51,148 nucleotides of DNA from Methanoculleus sp. SDB (GCA_001412355.1 LKUD01000006.1:1-51148); one strand, 5' to 3'. Counted from the stretch's first letter, positions 35,146 through 44,629 are shown. The notes: generated by a model not told the origin, from the letters alone. A program made the numbers and translations.

Positions 35146-35889
35146 ATGACCAGAATGAGCTGGGAAATGAAACTCGGAATATTCCTTGTAGCGATATCAG
35201 CGGCGATTTACACGATAAAATTTATTTTTCTGGGCGATCCGGAGAATACGTATTATTACGTGTTTAATGCGCTCGGATTCCTGCCGATCAATGTGCTTCT
35301 CGTGACCATCGTTCTGAATTCTCTGCTCTCGATCCGGTCAAGACGGGAAAAACTTCAGAAACTCAATATGGTCATCGGGACGTTCTTTTCAGAAGTCGGA
35401 ACAGGTCTGCTGACTGTTCTGTCCGAGTATGATCCCTGCAGTTCCGATATCAGGGAGAAGCTGGTCGTACAATCGGACTGGGTGCAGCAGGAGTTCGACA
35501 GGGTAAACGAATGTCTCACCGTCCATCCCTATGAGATCGATATCACGCGGGTGCGTCTGCAGGAAATGAAGGATTACCTCCAGGAGAAGCGTAACTTCCT
35601 GCTCCGGCTTCTCGAAAATCCCGTGCTGCTGGAGCACGAATCATTCACCGAACTCCTGCGTGCCGTTTTTCATCTTACCGAAGAGCTGGAACGAAGAGAT
35701 ACGCTAGCCGGCCTTCCCGAGTCCGATTACGCTCACCTCTCAGGGGACATTACACGGGTGTACGGACTTCTCGTCCGCCAGTGGGTCGATTACATGCATC
35801 ACCTGAAAGACAATTATCCGTACCTCTTTTCGCTTGCAATGCGTACCAATCCCTTCGACAGTGAGGCATCCGCTATCGTCAGGCAATAA
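35146..35889 (+). CDS. Unknown membrane-anchored protein with helical cytoplasmic domain
   Basis: 247 residues: two N-terminal membrane helices (~8-26 and ~38-60) and a long, mainly helical, charged domain (~65-247) with no catalytic motif I can name. It may be a scaffold or sensor. The ATG at 35146 is chosen because GGATGTGAT lies just upstream; the frame continues back into the neighbouring gene without a good start. Family not recognised. Confidence 0.65.
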   Translation: MTRMSWEMKLGIFLVAISAAIYTIKFIFLGDPENTYYYVFNALGFLPINVLLVTIVLNSLLSIRSRREKLQKLNMVIGTFFSEVGTGLLTVLSEYDPCSSDIREKLVVQSDWVQQEFDRVNECLTVHPYEIDITRVRLQEMKDYLQEKRNFLLRLLENPVLLEHESFTELLRAVFHLTEELERRDTLAGLPESDYAHLSGDITRVYGLLVRQWVDYMHHLKDNYPYLFSLAMRTNPFDSEASAIVRQ

Positions 35890-35982
35890 ACGTCCGCTGA
35901 CATACCTCTGCCGGCATTTCCGGCAGAGAGTGCGCAATCCTTATCACCTTCTTAAGCATCATCATCGGTTGTGTGAGCAATA

Positions 35983-37650
35983 ATGGAGGATTTTTCAGTT
36001 CTTATCGGCGGTAAAGCAGGGGACGGGATCAACCGGGCAGGCTTTGTAATAGGCAGAATCCTTTCCCGAATGGGCTATCGCATCTATATGTACTACGATT
36101 ATCCGTCCCTCATCCGCGGAGGACATAATTTTGCGATCGTTCGGGCATCCCGACATACCGGGATTGCATCTCACCACTTTACGGTCGACTGCATTCTTGC
36201 CCTTGATCAGGCTACTCTCCTCAGGCATGCGGGGAGACAAACGCCCGCGACAATAGCCATCTTCAACAGCGACTCGGTGAAAGCCGGGGCTCCCGCAGCC
36301 GGTCTGGCAGTGCCCCTGGAAACGATCACAAAGGAAGAGGACGGCATTTCCATTATGGCCAATTCGTGCCTCATTGGCGCATTCTGCCGTGCAACAGGCA
36401 TCCCGTGGGATATAGCCGCCACGGTACTGGGCGAGGAAATGCCCCGGGAAACGGAAAAAAACCTGTCAATCGCCCGGCGCGGCTTCGATGCGGTACAGGA
36501 ACGGTACATCCTGCCGAAGAGGGAAGCGCCGGAAGTGCCCCTCATAACCGGCAATGAGGCCATCAGCCTCGGTCTGCTTCAGGCCGGACTTGATGCATAC
36601 GTTTCGTACCCGATGACCCCCTCCTCGGGCATTCTGCATTTTCTTGCAGAAGTTGCCGGTGAAACCAGGCTGAAAGTCATCCATCCGGAGAGCGAGATAG
36701 CCGTGATACTCATGGCACAGGGATTTGCATTCGCCGGCAGCCGCACGGCCGTCGGTACCTCCGGAGGAGGTTTCTGCCTGATGACAGAAGGAGTTTCCAT
36801 GGCCGGAATGACGGAGGTGCCCGTTACGATCGTTGTTTCCCAGCGTCCGGGGCCGAGCACCGGCGTTCCCACATATACCGCACAGGGAGATCTTGCATTT
36901 GTACTCAGTGCAGGACAGGGAGAGTTCCCCCGGTTTGTTTTTGCCCCCGCTGATCCGGCACAGGCATTCGAATGGGCGGGACGAGCGCTTAACCTCTCGT
37001 GGAAATATCAGGTTCCGTCGTTTATTCTCGTCGATAAAACACTGAGCGAAGGGACATTCAGCTTTGATCCCGAAGAGCCCGAATGGACAGGTGAGGACCC
37101 GATTCCGTGTTGGGACGGAACGCACCCCTACCGCCGGTATGCAGAGAGCGAGGGCGGAGTTTCACCAATCTGTCACGTGCCAACCGCAGGTGCCGTCGTT
37201 AAGGTAAACAGTTACGCCCATGACGAGGACGGCATTACTACAGAGGACCGGGATCTGATTGCACGGCTTGTCGAGAAGCGAATGCAAAAAAGCCCGGGTA
37301 TGCTGGCGGAAGTCGAAGCGTTACATCCTGTTGGCATATCGGGAGACCCGACCGCTTCAACTGCAATTCTCTGCTGGGGCTCCACGGCCGGAACCTGCAG
37401 GGAAGTTGCGGATATCATCGGGCTGCGGGTAGTTCAGCCTGTCGTCCTTTCCCCGTTCCCGGCCCGGGCTCTTCGGGATGCTCTTGCGGGTGTCTCCCGT
37501 ATCATTTCCGTCGAAGATAACGCGGAAGGGCAGCTCGCCTCCCTCGCCGGTGCTCACGGAATTGATATCAGTGCGCAGATCCTCAGGTATGACGGGCGGC
37601 CCCACGCACTCGAAGAATTGCGCGACCGTGTCCTGGAGGTGGGGGCATGA
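35983..37650 (+). CDS. 2-oxoacid:acceptor oxidoreductase, fused gamma-alpha subunit
   Basis: 555 residues. The N-terminal ~180 residues are the gamma domain (VLIGGKAGDGINRAGFVIG; YPSLIRGGHNFAIVR). The alpha domain follows (TGNEAISLGLLQAGLDAYVSYPMTPSS ... MTEGVSMAGMTEVPVTIVV), then a C-terminal domain. Such enzymes oxidise pyruvate, 2-oxoglutarate or other 2-oxoacids to acyl-CoA with ferredoxin, or run in reverse. The fused layout differs from the four-subunit enzymes usual in methanogens. The stop overlaps the beta-subunit start (ATGA). No delta ferredoxin subunit gene is adjacent. Substrate not determined. Confidence 0.92.
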   Translation: MEDFSVLIGGKAGDGINRAGFVIGRILSRMGYRIYMYYDYPSLIRGGHNFAIVRASRHTGIASHHFTVDCILALDQATLLRHAGRQTPATIAIFNSDSVKAGAPAAGLAVPLETITKEEDGISIMANSCLIGAFCRATGIPWDIAATVLGEEMPRETEKNLSIARRGFDAVQERYILPKREAPEVPLITGNEAISLGLLQAGLDAYVSYPMTPSSGILHFLAEVAGETRLKVIHPESEIAVILMAQGFAFAGSRTAVGTSGGGFCLMTEGVSMAGMTEVPVTIVVSQRPGPSTGVPTYTAQGDLAFVLSAGQGEFPRFVFAPADPAQAFEWAGRALNLSWKYQVPSFILVDKTLSEGTFSFDPEEPEWTGEDPIPCWDGTHPYRRYAESEGGVSPICHVPTAGAVVKVNSYAHDEDGITTEDRDLIARLVEKRMQKSPGMLAEVEALHPVGISGDPTASTAILCWGSTAGTCREVADIIGLRVVQPVVLSPFPARALRDALAGVSRIISVEDNAEGQLASLAGAHGIDISAQILRYDGRPHALEELRDRVLEVGA

Positions 37651-38501
37651 GCCGTTCACTGATCACTGAAGCCCGGAATACGTGGTGTCCGGGATGCGGG
37701 AATTTTGCCATCGAGCATGCGCTGAAAACCGTCATCGCAGCACGGATAGAGGAAGGATTCCCCCCCGAAAAGTTTGTTCTCGTCACCGGCATCGGGTGTC
37801 ACGCGAAAATTGCCGACTATCTCGATATAAACAGTTTTTATGCCATTCACGGAAGAACGATACCCGTCGCAACCGGGATCAAACTGGCCAATCCCGACCT
37901 CTGTGTCATCTGTTGTGCGGGTGACGGTGACTGCTACGCAGAAGGGCTCGACCACCTCATCTTCGCTGCCAAACGGAACATCGATCTGACGATGATCGTT
38001 CATAATAACCGCGTATACGGCCTCACGACCGGACAATATACGCCGACATCGCCGCTACACTTCAAGGGGCGGTCAACTCCCGGCGGAACAGAGGAAAAAC
38101 CGCTCAATCCGCCTGCGCTCATGCTCGCTTCAGGCGCGACGATGGTGGCACGGGCCTATACACGAAAGCTCGATCATCTGCAGGCGGTCATCCGTGAGGG
38201 GATGGAACATCCGGGCTTTGCATTTATTGACGTACTCCAGATTTGCGCGAGTTTCTTTAATATGACAGATTACTACAACGAACGCGTTTATACCATTAAA
38301 GAACACGACAGCTCTGACTTCTGGAGAGCGTGGCAGAAGGTACGGGAATGGGACTATTCCGCCGATGCACCGATTGCTCTGGGTACTTTCTATAAATCGG
38401 TGGAACCGGTGTTTAATGATAAGTTCCGGATCACACGGCAACCCGGTGAGGGGAGGGAACAGGCAGTCAGGAAGCTGCTGGAACGCCGTATCGGCCGATA
38501 A
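37647..38501 (+). CDS. 2-oxoacid:acceptor oxidoreductase, beta (thiamine diphosphate) subunit
   Basis: 284 residues. It binds thiamine diphosphate: the motif is GDGDCYAEGLDHL with N at the end of IVHNN. Cluster cysteines are CPGC near residue 14, and probably later ones (GIGCHAK; ICASF). It pairs with the alpha subunit just upstream through a four-base overlap. HGRTIPVATGIKLANPDLCV is typical of 2-oxoglutarate/2-oxoacid types rather than pyruvate-only ones, but that is weak evidence. Confidence 0.92.
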   Translation: MSRSLITEARNTWCPGCGNFAIEHALKTVIAARIEEGFPPEKFVLVTGIGCHAKIADYLDINSFYAIHGRTIPVATGIKLANPDLCVICCAGDGDCYAEGLDHLIFAAKRNIDLTMIVHNNRVYGLTTGQYTPTSPLHFKGRSTPGGTEEKPLNPPALMLASGATMVARAYTRKLDHLQAVIREGMEHPGFAFIDVLQICASFFNMTDYYNERVYTIKEHDSSDFWRAWQKVREWDYSADAPIALGTFYKSVEPVFNDKFRITRQPGEGREQAVRKLLERRIGR

Positions 38502-38588
38502 CCAATCCGTCCTTTGTGCGGCACAATGCATAAATACAATTTTTTCGCAACACTGCAATCATTCCCCGCCGGAGGGGAGTGATGCGAC

Positions 38589-39116
38589 ATGATGAACGCA
38601 AAGGTTGAGAAGGAAATAAATGTGCAGATTCGCTGGGAGCTCTATTCCGCGTACCTCTATCTGTCGATGTCCTCGTGGTATGAATCCATCGGACTCCGTG
38701 GTTTTGCAAATTGGGAGCGTATACAGGCACAGGAGGAGCTTGCGCATGCGATGAAGTTCTTCGACTATGTCATTTCCCGGGGTGGGAGAGTCATCCTCCA
38801 GCCCGTCGATGCGCCTGCTGCAGACTGGACGTCACCAACCAAGGCATTCGAACAATCACTCGAACATGAGCGGTTTGTTACCCAACGTATCAATGATCTC
38901 GTTAATCTTTCCCTCAAGGAAAAGGATCATGCATCCTACAACATGCTTCAATGGTTTATCGACGAACAGATCGAAGAGGAGGCAAATGCAACTGAAATCC
39001 TCGAAAAACTCAGGATGATAGAGAATGGCGGGGGAAGCGGGATGCTCTACATGCTGGATAAAGAGCTGGCGACACGTGTCTTCACGCCTCCCGCACCGGT
39101 GAAGGGCACGCCGTAA
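38589..39116 (+). CDS. Ferritin
   Basis: 175 residues; four-helix ferritin that stores iron and removes Fe(II). Ferroxidase-centre residues appear in place: Glu in RWELYSAYLYLSMSSW, the E-x-x-H pair in AQEELAHAMKFF, and Glu residues in DEQIEEEANATEIL. No heme site is obvious. GGAGGGGAGTGATG precedes the start (ATG 38589 or 38592), and a TATA-like GCATAAATAC lies at 38528. A T-run at 39130-39136 follows. Confidence 0.95.
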   Translation: MMNAKVEKEINVQIRWELYSAYLYLSMSSWYESIGLRGFANWERIQAQEELAHAMKFFDYVISRGGRVILQPVDAPAADWTSPTKAFEQSLEHERFVTQRINDLVNLSLKEKDHASYNMLQWFIDEQIEEEANATEILEKLRMIENGGGSGMLYMLDKELATRVFTPPAPVKGTP

Positions 39117-39146
39117 CGACACGAGATCCTTTTTTTCGGGACGGAA

Positions 39147-39371
39147 ATGTGCGAACTGATCACCGAATGCCGGTGTTATACCGAATTTTTCGGATCGTTA
39201 CATGCACCCGGCCACGCGCGCCTGATTTGTATGAAAAACGGCCGATATTGCGAATTTGAGGGAATTGAAAGCATGAAACGGCATAGATACACCGGCAGAT
39301 ACCATTTCACCCTTCACACCGTGAACAACCGCCACCGGAAGGAGCCGTTTCTTGTGCAACCGAATGATTAA
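39147..39371 (+). CDS. Possible small cysteine-containing protein
   Basis: 74 residues with five cysteines in the first 40 (CELITECRCYTEF ... ICMKNGRYCEFEG) and a basic C-terminal half with many His/Arg. The spacing could bind a metal. It starts 30 bases after the ferritin stop, across a T-run, with GGGACGGAA before the ATG. I do not recognise it, and it could be a chance frame. Confidence 0.4.
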   Translation: MCELITECRCYTEFFGSLHAPGHARLICMKNGRYCEFEGIESMKRHRYTGRYHFTLHTVNNRHRKEPFLVQPND

Positions 39372-39586
39372 GGGCAGTTTTGACCGTCTTCTAAAAATTC
39401 CCCAAATGTAAATCCACTGAATTAATTAAGCTTAAAATGAAATTAAAAGCATAATTAAGGGCAAAATTAGTAATAATTCGATTAAAGAAGTTCAAATTGA
39501 ATAATAACCGTTTAAAACAAGGTACGATACTTACATTTAAGTAGCCAGCAGAAAACCTATGTGGCAAATTGTTAGGTGATGTATGA
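39372..39586. promoter_or_regulatory. AT-rich region upstream of the arginine decarboxylase
   Basis: 215 bases with unusually high A+T for this window. ATTAAGGGCA occurs at 39367-39376 and 39454-39463, and several ATTAA-type repeats lie between. A TATA-like ACATTTAAGTA at 39533-39543 probably drives the downstream gene, leaving a leader of about 20 bases with AGGTGAT at 39574-39580. Confidence 0.5.
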
Positions 39587-40090
39587 GTGACGGGAATGTT
39601 CGTGCCGAAGAAAGTTTTTTTCACATCCGGAGCTGGTAAACACAAGGAACGTCTTGCTTCCTTTGAGATGGCACTTCGTGATGCCCGAATCGAATGCTAC
39701 AATCTTGTCACAGTCAGCTCGATTCTCCCGCCGAAATGCCAGATAATCTCAAAGGAAGAGGGGCTCAAACAGCTGGAAGCCGGCAGTATCGTCTTTACCG
39801 TCATGTCACGCCTCTCATCAAATGAACCATCCCGTCGCGTTGCTACTTCAGTCGGAGTGGCAATCCCGGAAAATATGGAGGTTCAGTGGGGCTATTTCGC
39901 GGAACACCATTCTTTCGGACAGGATAAAAAGCGGGCGGGCGCGTATGCCGAACAACTCGCGTATGACATGTATGAGAGTATTACCGATAAACTGCCCCAG
40001 AAAACCCTGAATATTACCGAATCCGCGGAAGTCAGCGATGAAGGTGAATGGACCACCGTTATTGCCGCCGCCATATTTCTGATGGAGTAA
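39587..40090 (+). CDS. pdaD: Pyruvoyl-dependent arginine decarboxylase
   Basis: 167 residues. It makes agmatine for polyamines and for tRNA-Ile agmatidine. The proenzyme self-cleaves between the two serines of VSSILPP (S44-S45) to form the pyruvoyl group. Other family features are KVFFTSGAGKHKERLASFEMAL and the region EVQWGYFAEHH. Start is GTG at 39587, with AGGTGAT six bases upstream. The AT-rich promoter region suggests it is transcribed alone. Confidence 0.95.
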   Translation: MTGMFVPKKVFFTSGAGKHKERLASFEMALRDARIECYNLVTVSSILPPKCQIISKEEGLKQLEAGSIVFTVMSRLSSNEPSRRVATSVGVAIPENMEVQWGYFAEHHSFGQDKKRAGAYAEQLAYDMYESITDKLPQKTLNITESAEVSDEGEWTTVIAAAIFLME

Positions 40091-40171
40091 CCACACCGGG
40101 AGTGCTGCAGGTACTGCCCACTACCCGGCGTTTATTACGTATGCAATCTCCAGTGATCATGGAGTTTCCCT

Positions 40172-40651
40172 ATGACAACGCGCATACATGCCCCCCATAC
40201 AACATGCCCCAGCTGCAAGGAAGAAGTCTATCTCGACGAACTGGTGGGCGGGCGATGCCCCCTTTGCGGATGTTCATTGGAAAACGGAGAAGAAATCGAC
40301 TCGGAATTCGATGAACTGATAGGCCGGTCGGATCTTACCTGGATGGTGTTTCAATATTTCTTTTTCAGAAAACTGGATTGCCTCGGGGCTCAGCCGGTCC
40401 AGATAATGCACCTGATCTCCCGGTACGAAGAGCAGCTCGCATCGGGCGAAGCGGCAACCCGCGACATCCCCTTTGATCTGGAGATTCCGATGCGGCTCTC
40501 GGATGCACTCCGTCCGAAACGCTGTTCCGTTTGCGGGAAACTTTTCGTGAGATCCGGAAAAAAGCATATCTCCGGTCTGCTCAGGTCACCGTCACAGGAC
40601 GTCAGGTACCTCTGCCCGGCATGTAGCAGAACGTCCGGAACGCAGGAATAA
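40172..40651 (+). CDS. Zinc-ribbon protein of unknown function
   Basis: 159 residues with four CxxC pairs: CPSC and CPLC near the N-terminus form one ribbon, CSVC and CPAC near the C-terminus form another, with a helical middle (~50-105). This could be a nucleic-acid or protein-binding adaptor. TATA-like GTTTATTACG at 40129 and GGAG upstream support the ATG at 40172. A T-run at 40676-40681 follows. Family not recognised. Confidence 0.72.
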   Translation: MTTRIHAPHTTCPSCKEEVYLDELVGGRCPLCGCSLENGEEIDSEFDELIGRSDLTWMVFQYFFFRKLDCLGAQPVQIMHLISRYEEQLASGEAATRDIPFDLEIPMRLSDALRPKRCSVCGKLFVRSGKKHISGLLRSPSQDVRYLCPACSRTSGTQE

Positions 40652-40679
40652 CTGCGATCCGTACCTTCTGAACACTTTT

Positions 40680-42113
40680 TTAGTAACTTCTGCCGAGAAT
40701 GGCCGGTTTTCCCTCTTTTCCACAGACGATGCAGGGCCCGCAGGTGTCGGAGATATAGGGCGATCGAACATCCGTACCGAGAATGCTCGCGTCTACTCTC
40801 TGTTCGACCTCTTCCGCGCAGTCCGGGGCGCCGCACCATTGCACCACTGCGATGCCCGATTCGATGGCTGACGCCGCCTCATCCAGCGACGTCACGGGGG
40901 TGATGCACTCCTTCATCCGCTCTTCGGCACGGCTCCGGAGGGTTGCCGCAAAACTGTCGAGCAACCGGGCGATACTGTCGCAAAGCCCCGTCCTCGCCAC
41001 CGTGGTTTTCTCTCCAAGGCGGGTGACGGTGACGGCAGAACCGGAATCTATGTCACGGGGCCCGATTTCAATCCTGAGCGGCACCCCGCGCATCTCCCAG
41101 TGGTAATATTTTGCACCGGGGCGGAGAGACCGGGAATCGGTCCTGACACGGAATCCTGCCCGCTTCAGCTCCTCCTCGCATGCCGCGGCGTGCGCAAGCA
41201 CTTCTTCGCCGCGCTTCCCGATAATAATGGGGACGATGACAACCTGTACCGGAGCCACGTCGGGAGGAAGGACCAGTCCGCGGTCATCGCCGTGGATGCT
41301 GATTATCGCGGCAATCGACCGTTCTGAGATGCCGTAACAGGTCTGGTACGCATACTGCTGATTACCGTCGGGATCCTCGTATGTAATGTCAAACGTTTTG
41401 GAGAAGTGATCGCCGAGATGGTGTGCGGTGCCTATCTGCAGTGTACGCCCGTCCGGCATGACGGTATCGGTGGCAAGCGTGTAGTCGGCACCCGGAAACT
41501 TGTCCCAGTCCGGCCTCCGTGACACGATGACAGGGACACACAGCCGTTTGTAAAAGGTCCGGTACAGTTCCACTGCAGCTTCAACCTGGCGCTCGGCGTC
41601 CTCCCACGTGGCATGAACGGTATGCGCCTCCTTAAACGACGTGATCTCCCGCAGCCGGATCAGCGGCCGGGTATGCTTCGTTTCGTACCGGAAGGTGTTG
41701 ACAATCTGATAGAGTTTCATCGGCAGATCTGCGTGGGATCGCACCCAGAGGGCATAAATCGGGTAAATGGCCGTTTCACTTGTGGGGCGAAGTGCAAGAG
41801 GGATGTCCAGCTCGTTAAGACCTCCGTGAGTAACCCAGTACACCTCTTCCTCAAAGCCCTTGATATGCTCCGCCTCTTTCATAAACTCCGTTTTCGGGAT
41901 GAGAAGGGGGAATAGCGCCTCCTGATGGTCGACATCAAGGAGATCGCGGAGCGACTGGTAGACGGCACGTCGCAGGGCAAATCCATGCGGATACCAGACA
42001 TACAGCCCCTTGACGGGATAGCGGACATCCATCACTTCTGCCCGCCACAAAATATCGTTATACCATGCGCTGAAGTCTTTCTTTGCGGGAAGCGAGCCGC
42101 CCTCTTCTTCCAT
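40680..42113 (-). CDS. proS: Prolyl-tRNA synthetase, archaeal/eukaryote-like type
   Basis: 477 residues from the ATG at 42113. Class II motifs are clear: motif 2 around [19 protein letters not shown], preceded by [19 protein letters not shown], and motif 3 with GMPD-like segments later. The C-terminal zinc-binding region has CGAPDC and CGPCIVC, and the protein ends in Tyr, as is typical of this form. It charges tRNA-Pro. The upstream membrane-protein gene ends 14 bases before this start, so co-transcription is likely. Confidence 0.96.
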   Translation of the reverse strand: MEEEGGSLPAKKDFSAWYNDILWRAEVMDVRYPVKGLYVWYPHGFALRRAVYQSLRDLLDVDHQEALFPLLIPKTEFMKEAEHIKGFEEEVYWVTHGGLNELDIPLALRPTSETAIYPIYALWVRSHADLPMKLYQIVNTFRYETKHTRPLIRLREITSFKEAHTVHATWEDAERQVEAAVELYRTFYKRLCVPVIVSRRPDWDKFPGADYTLATDTVMPDGRTLQIGTAHHLGDHFSKTFDITYEDPDGNQQYAYQTCYGISERSIAAIISIHGDDRGLVLPPDVAPVQVVIVPIIIGKRGEEVLAHAAACEEELKRAGFRVRTDSRSLRPGAKYYHWEMRGVPLRIEIGPRDIDSGSAVTVTRLGEKTTVARTGLCDSIARLLDSFAATLRSRAEERMKECITPVTSLDEAASAIESGIAVVQWCGAPDCAEEVEQRVDASILGTDVRSPYISDTCGPCIVCGKEGKPAILGRSY

Positions 42114-42127
42114 TGTACAGACACACC

Positions 42128-42694
42128 TCAAATTACTAATTTTATGATTTCCGGAGTAATAAATGCCTCTACACAAGCAGCAACGGCGAGAACCGGAATA
42201 ATGACAGTACAAAAAATGCGTGCCAGCACGATCGCCCCGGCGGCTGCATCGCCACTCCCCTGCAGTTCGCGCCATAACAATTCGCCAAGGCGAATACCGA
42301 GCGCACCGGCAGTGAGAATCGCCGGCAATTCAAAGATGCCGTGGGGCAGGATCGCGGCCGCGGCATACAGAAGGCCGTGCTGCTGTCGCACAAGCTCTAT
42401 CACGCCACCGACAACGAGGCCGTTTGATACAAGGAGAACACACGTGAGCACACCGAACGTAGCCCCCCCTGCAAACAGAATCAGGCTTACCTGTATGTTA
42501 TTGATGAAAATTTTACCCGCAACAATCCATGGCGAGTCGTCCATAATCTGTGAGACGATCTCTCGTCCAATCGTCTCGATCAGCTGTTCTCCGACGGTTG
42601 GATCCTGCAGAACGACAACCACCCCCATTGCGACCGCCACAGTAAAGCAAAGAACTGAAACTGTCAACGCGCGAAGGAGCTGCCTGTTATACAT
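42128..42694 (-). CDS. SpoIIM/DUF95-family membrane protein
   Basis: 188 residues with about five membrane helices. The conserved core includes [20 protein letters not shown] and the segment [22 protein letters not shown], diagnostic of the stage-II-sporulation-M family, which is widespread in archaea with no sporulation role. Function unknown. Its first bases overlap the stop of the DUF63 gene by eight. Confidence 0.88.
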   Translation of the reverse strand: MYNRQLLRALTVSVLCFTVAVAMGVVVVLQDPTVGEQLIETIGREIVSQIMDDSPWIVAGKIFINNIQVSLILFAGGATFGVLTCVLLVSNGLVVGGVIELVRQQHGLLYAAAAILPHGIFELPAILTAGALGIRLGELLWRELQGSGDAAAGAIVLARIFCTVIIPVLAVAACVEAFITPEIIKLVI

Positions 42695-43532
42695 ACAGTA
42701 CCATTCTCATCATATCGCGGATGCCCGGAGCAAGGCCAACCATAATCATGGCGAGGATTACGAGGTGCCAGAGCGCTCTGTTCCCGTCTTTCCGATAGAG
42801 TTCAAGTACGTAGAGCGCAGGTATCACGACAGCAAGTTTCAGGGGAAACATCGAAAAGGCCGTGCCGGTCGCCTGAATGAGGGCCGATCCAACCACATGC
42901 TGTTCAATATATATGAGAGGATGCAGATCGATACCGTAGCTCGTCGCGCTTGCATCAAGCATATGGCCGAAGATCAGCAGTATGTAGAGAGGATCGGAGA
43001 GGAAAGTCCAGCCGACTCCGCGCATGAGAATCGCCAGAACGACGAGCGTGGCAACCACAGCCATGCCTGTAATAATAAGGAAGATCTCGGGAGCGATCCG
43101 GGTAACGGTAAGACCAAATGCAGCCAGAACAAGAAGGACAATGCCGCACGCCACACCACCGGTGACCCCGTATCCGATCCAGTAGTTCCGGATCCAGCCG
43201 CGCAGGGCACACGTACGCGACAGAATGAGTGCAATCACCGCAATAAAGAAAACAACGAAGAAGATTAGCGGGGTTACCAGAAGGACATGCCAGGGTGACG
43301 GGATCATGCCGGTGTCCTCGACCACCCGAAGCAGGCCTCCCAGAATGACATAGGGTATTGTTGCATAGGTGAATTCCCTGTCAATCGGTAATCCGGTGCG
43401 GTTAAGCCACCGGTACACCAGATATACCGATACGATCAGGATGGCGGCATATGTCAGGGTGTCGACAATAGTATAGGCTTCGCCGTTGACAATGGGACCC
43501 ACGTAATATTTGTATATAAAATCCCCAATCAT
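42687..43532 (-). CDS. DUF63-family membrane protein
   Basis: 281 residues, eight or more membrane helices, recognised by YATIPYVILGGLLRVVEDTG and LLIFGHMLDASATSYGID. It is a conserved euryarchaeal family of unknown function. The ATG at 43532 is supported by a TATA-like CTTTTATAC at 43559-43567 (minus strand), about 30 bases upstream, which lies inside the divergent egsA coding sequence. First gene of a leftward unit with SpoIIM and proS. Confidence 0.85.
   Translation of the reverse strand: MIGDFIYKYYVGPIVNGEAYTIVDTLTYAAILIVSVYLVYRWLNRTGLPIDREFTYATIPYVILGGLLRVVEDTGMIPSPWHVLLVTPLIFFVVFFIAVIALILSRTCALRGWIRNYWIGYGVTGGVACGIVLLVLAAFGLTVTRIAPEIFLIITGMAVVATLVVLAILMRGVGWTFLSDPLYILLIFGHMLDASATSYGIDLHPLIYIEQHVVGSALIQATGTAFSMFPLKLAVVIPALYVLELYRKDGNRALWHLVILAMIMVGLAPGIRDMMRMVLYV
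43513..43520 (+). promoter_or_regulatory. TATA box for egsA, inside the divergent DUF63 gene
   Basis: TATATAAA centred ~29 bases before the egsA ATG at 43546. It lies within the first codons of the oppositely oriented DUF63 gene. Confidence 0.6.
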
Positions 43533-43545
43533 GTATGATAGTAAA

Positions 43546-44625
43546 ATGAGTGCAGACGGTATAAAAGTACTTAAAACAAAAATATTCGATAAATCCAAAT
43601 GGATGCAACTTCCGCGGGATGTGGTGATCGGGCATGATGCCCTGTCACATATTCCAAAGGTTTGCGAGGATCTGAAACTCGGTGACTCTGTGCTCATCAT
43701 CTCCGGCCCGCGAACGCAGGAAGTGGCAGGCAGGGAGGTCAATGAAATGCTTGCCCGCCAGTATACGGTGAATCACTTTCCCGTGGAAAAGATCTCCCCG
43801 GAGGTCATTCTGGAGGCCGAAGAGGCCGCGAAGGAGGCTGATTTCATCATCGGCGTGGGCGGAGGAAAAGTCATCGATACCGCGAAAATTGCATCCTATA
43901 ACCGCGACTCCCAGTTTATCAGCGTTCCGACTGCGGCATCCCACGACGGCATCGCCTCCGCACGGGCATCGGTGCCGATGGATGACGGAAGCGTATCCCT
44001 TCAGGCGCACCCCCCGATTGCGGTCGTTGCAGATACGGGGATCATCGCACAGGCACCGCACCGCCTCCTCGCATCAGGCTGCGCCGATATCATCTCCAAC
44101 TACACGGCAATCCTTGACTGGGAACTCGCACATCGCATCAGGGGGGAAACGATCAGCGAATATGCCATTGCACTCTCCCGCATGACCGCAGAGATGCTGG
44201 TGCAGAACGCGGCTCTTATCAAACCGCACCAGGAAGAGAGCGCCTGGATCGTGACAAAGGCGCTCGTCTCGTCGGGAGTCGCGATGAGTATAGCCGGATC
44301 CTCGCGCCCGGCGAGCGGCGGCGAACACAAGTTCAGCCACGCACTCGACCGGCTTGCCCCGGGAAAGGGGCTTCACGGAGAACAGTGCGGGATCGGTTCC
44401 ATTATTACGATGTTTCTCCACAGCGGGGACTGGCGTGGAATCAGGAATTCGCTCCGGACAATCGGGGCGCCGACAACACCGAGAGAGCTCGGAATCGATG
44501 ACGAAACAGCGGTGCGGGCGCTCATGGCGGCACGGGACATCCGGCCCGAGCGTTTCACGATCCTCGATATGGGCCTGACCGAAGAATCTGCACGAGAATT
44601 AATCAGGATGCTCTACAAGGAGTGA
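43546..44625 (+). CDS. egsA: sn-Glycerol-1-phosphate dehydrogenase
   Basis: 359 residues. It reduces dihydroxyacetone phosphate to sn-glycerol-1-phosphate, the backbone of archaeal lipids. The NAD(P) site is VGGGKVIDTAK; metal ligands lie in HDGIASARAS, GCADIISNY and GGEHKFSHALD. The ATG at 43546 matches the TATA box for a leaderless mRNA; ATG 43531 is possible. UPF0179 follows within a few bases. Confidence 0.96.
   Translation: MSADGIKVLKTKIFDKSKWMQLPRDVVIGHDALSHIPKVCEDLKLGDSVLIISGPRTQEVAGREVNEMLARQYTVNHFPVEKISPEVILEAEEAAKEADFIIGVGGGKVIDTAKIASYNRDSQFISVPTAASHDGIASARASVPMDDGSVSLQAHPPIAVVADTGIIAQAPHRLLASGCADIISNYTAILDWELAHRIRGETISEYAIALSRMTAEMLVQNAALIKPHQEESAWIVTKALVSSGVAMSIAGSSRPASGGEHKFSHALDRLAPGKGLHGEQCGIGSIITMFLHSGDWRGIRNSLRTIGAPTTPRELGIDDETAVRALMAARDIRPERFTILDMGLTEESARELIRMLYKE
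43559..43567 (-). promoter_or_regulatory. TATA-box candidate for the DUF63 operon, inside egsA
   Basis: CTTTTATAC on the minus strand, ~30 bases before the DUF63 ATG at 43532. It lies in the first codons of egsA, mirroring the egsA TATA box. Confidence 0.5.
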
Positions 44626-44629
44626 CACA

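Noticed and set aside
41925..43268. 447-codon plus-strand frame opposite proS, SpoIIM and DUF63
   Set aside because: It is antisense to three recognised genes, and its composition (many Thr, His, Arg, Asn) is that of a reverse-strand shadow.
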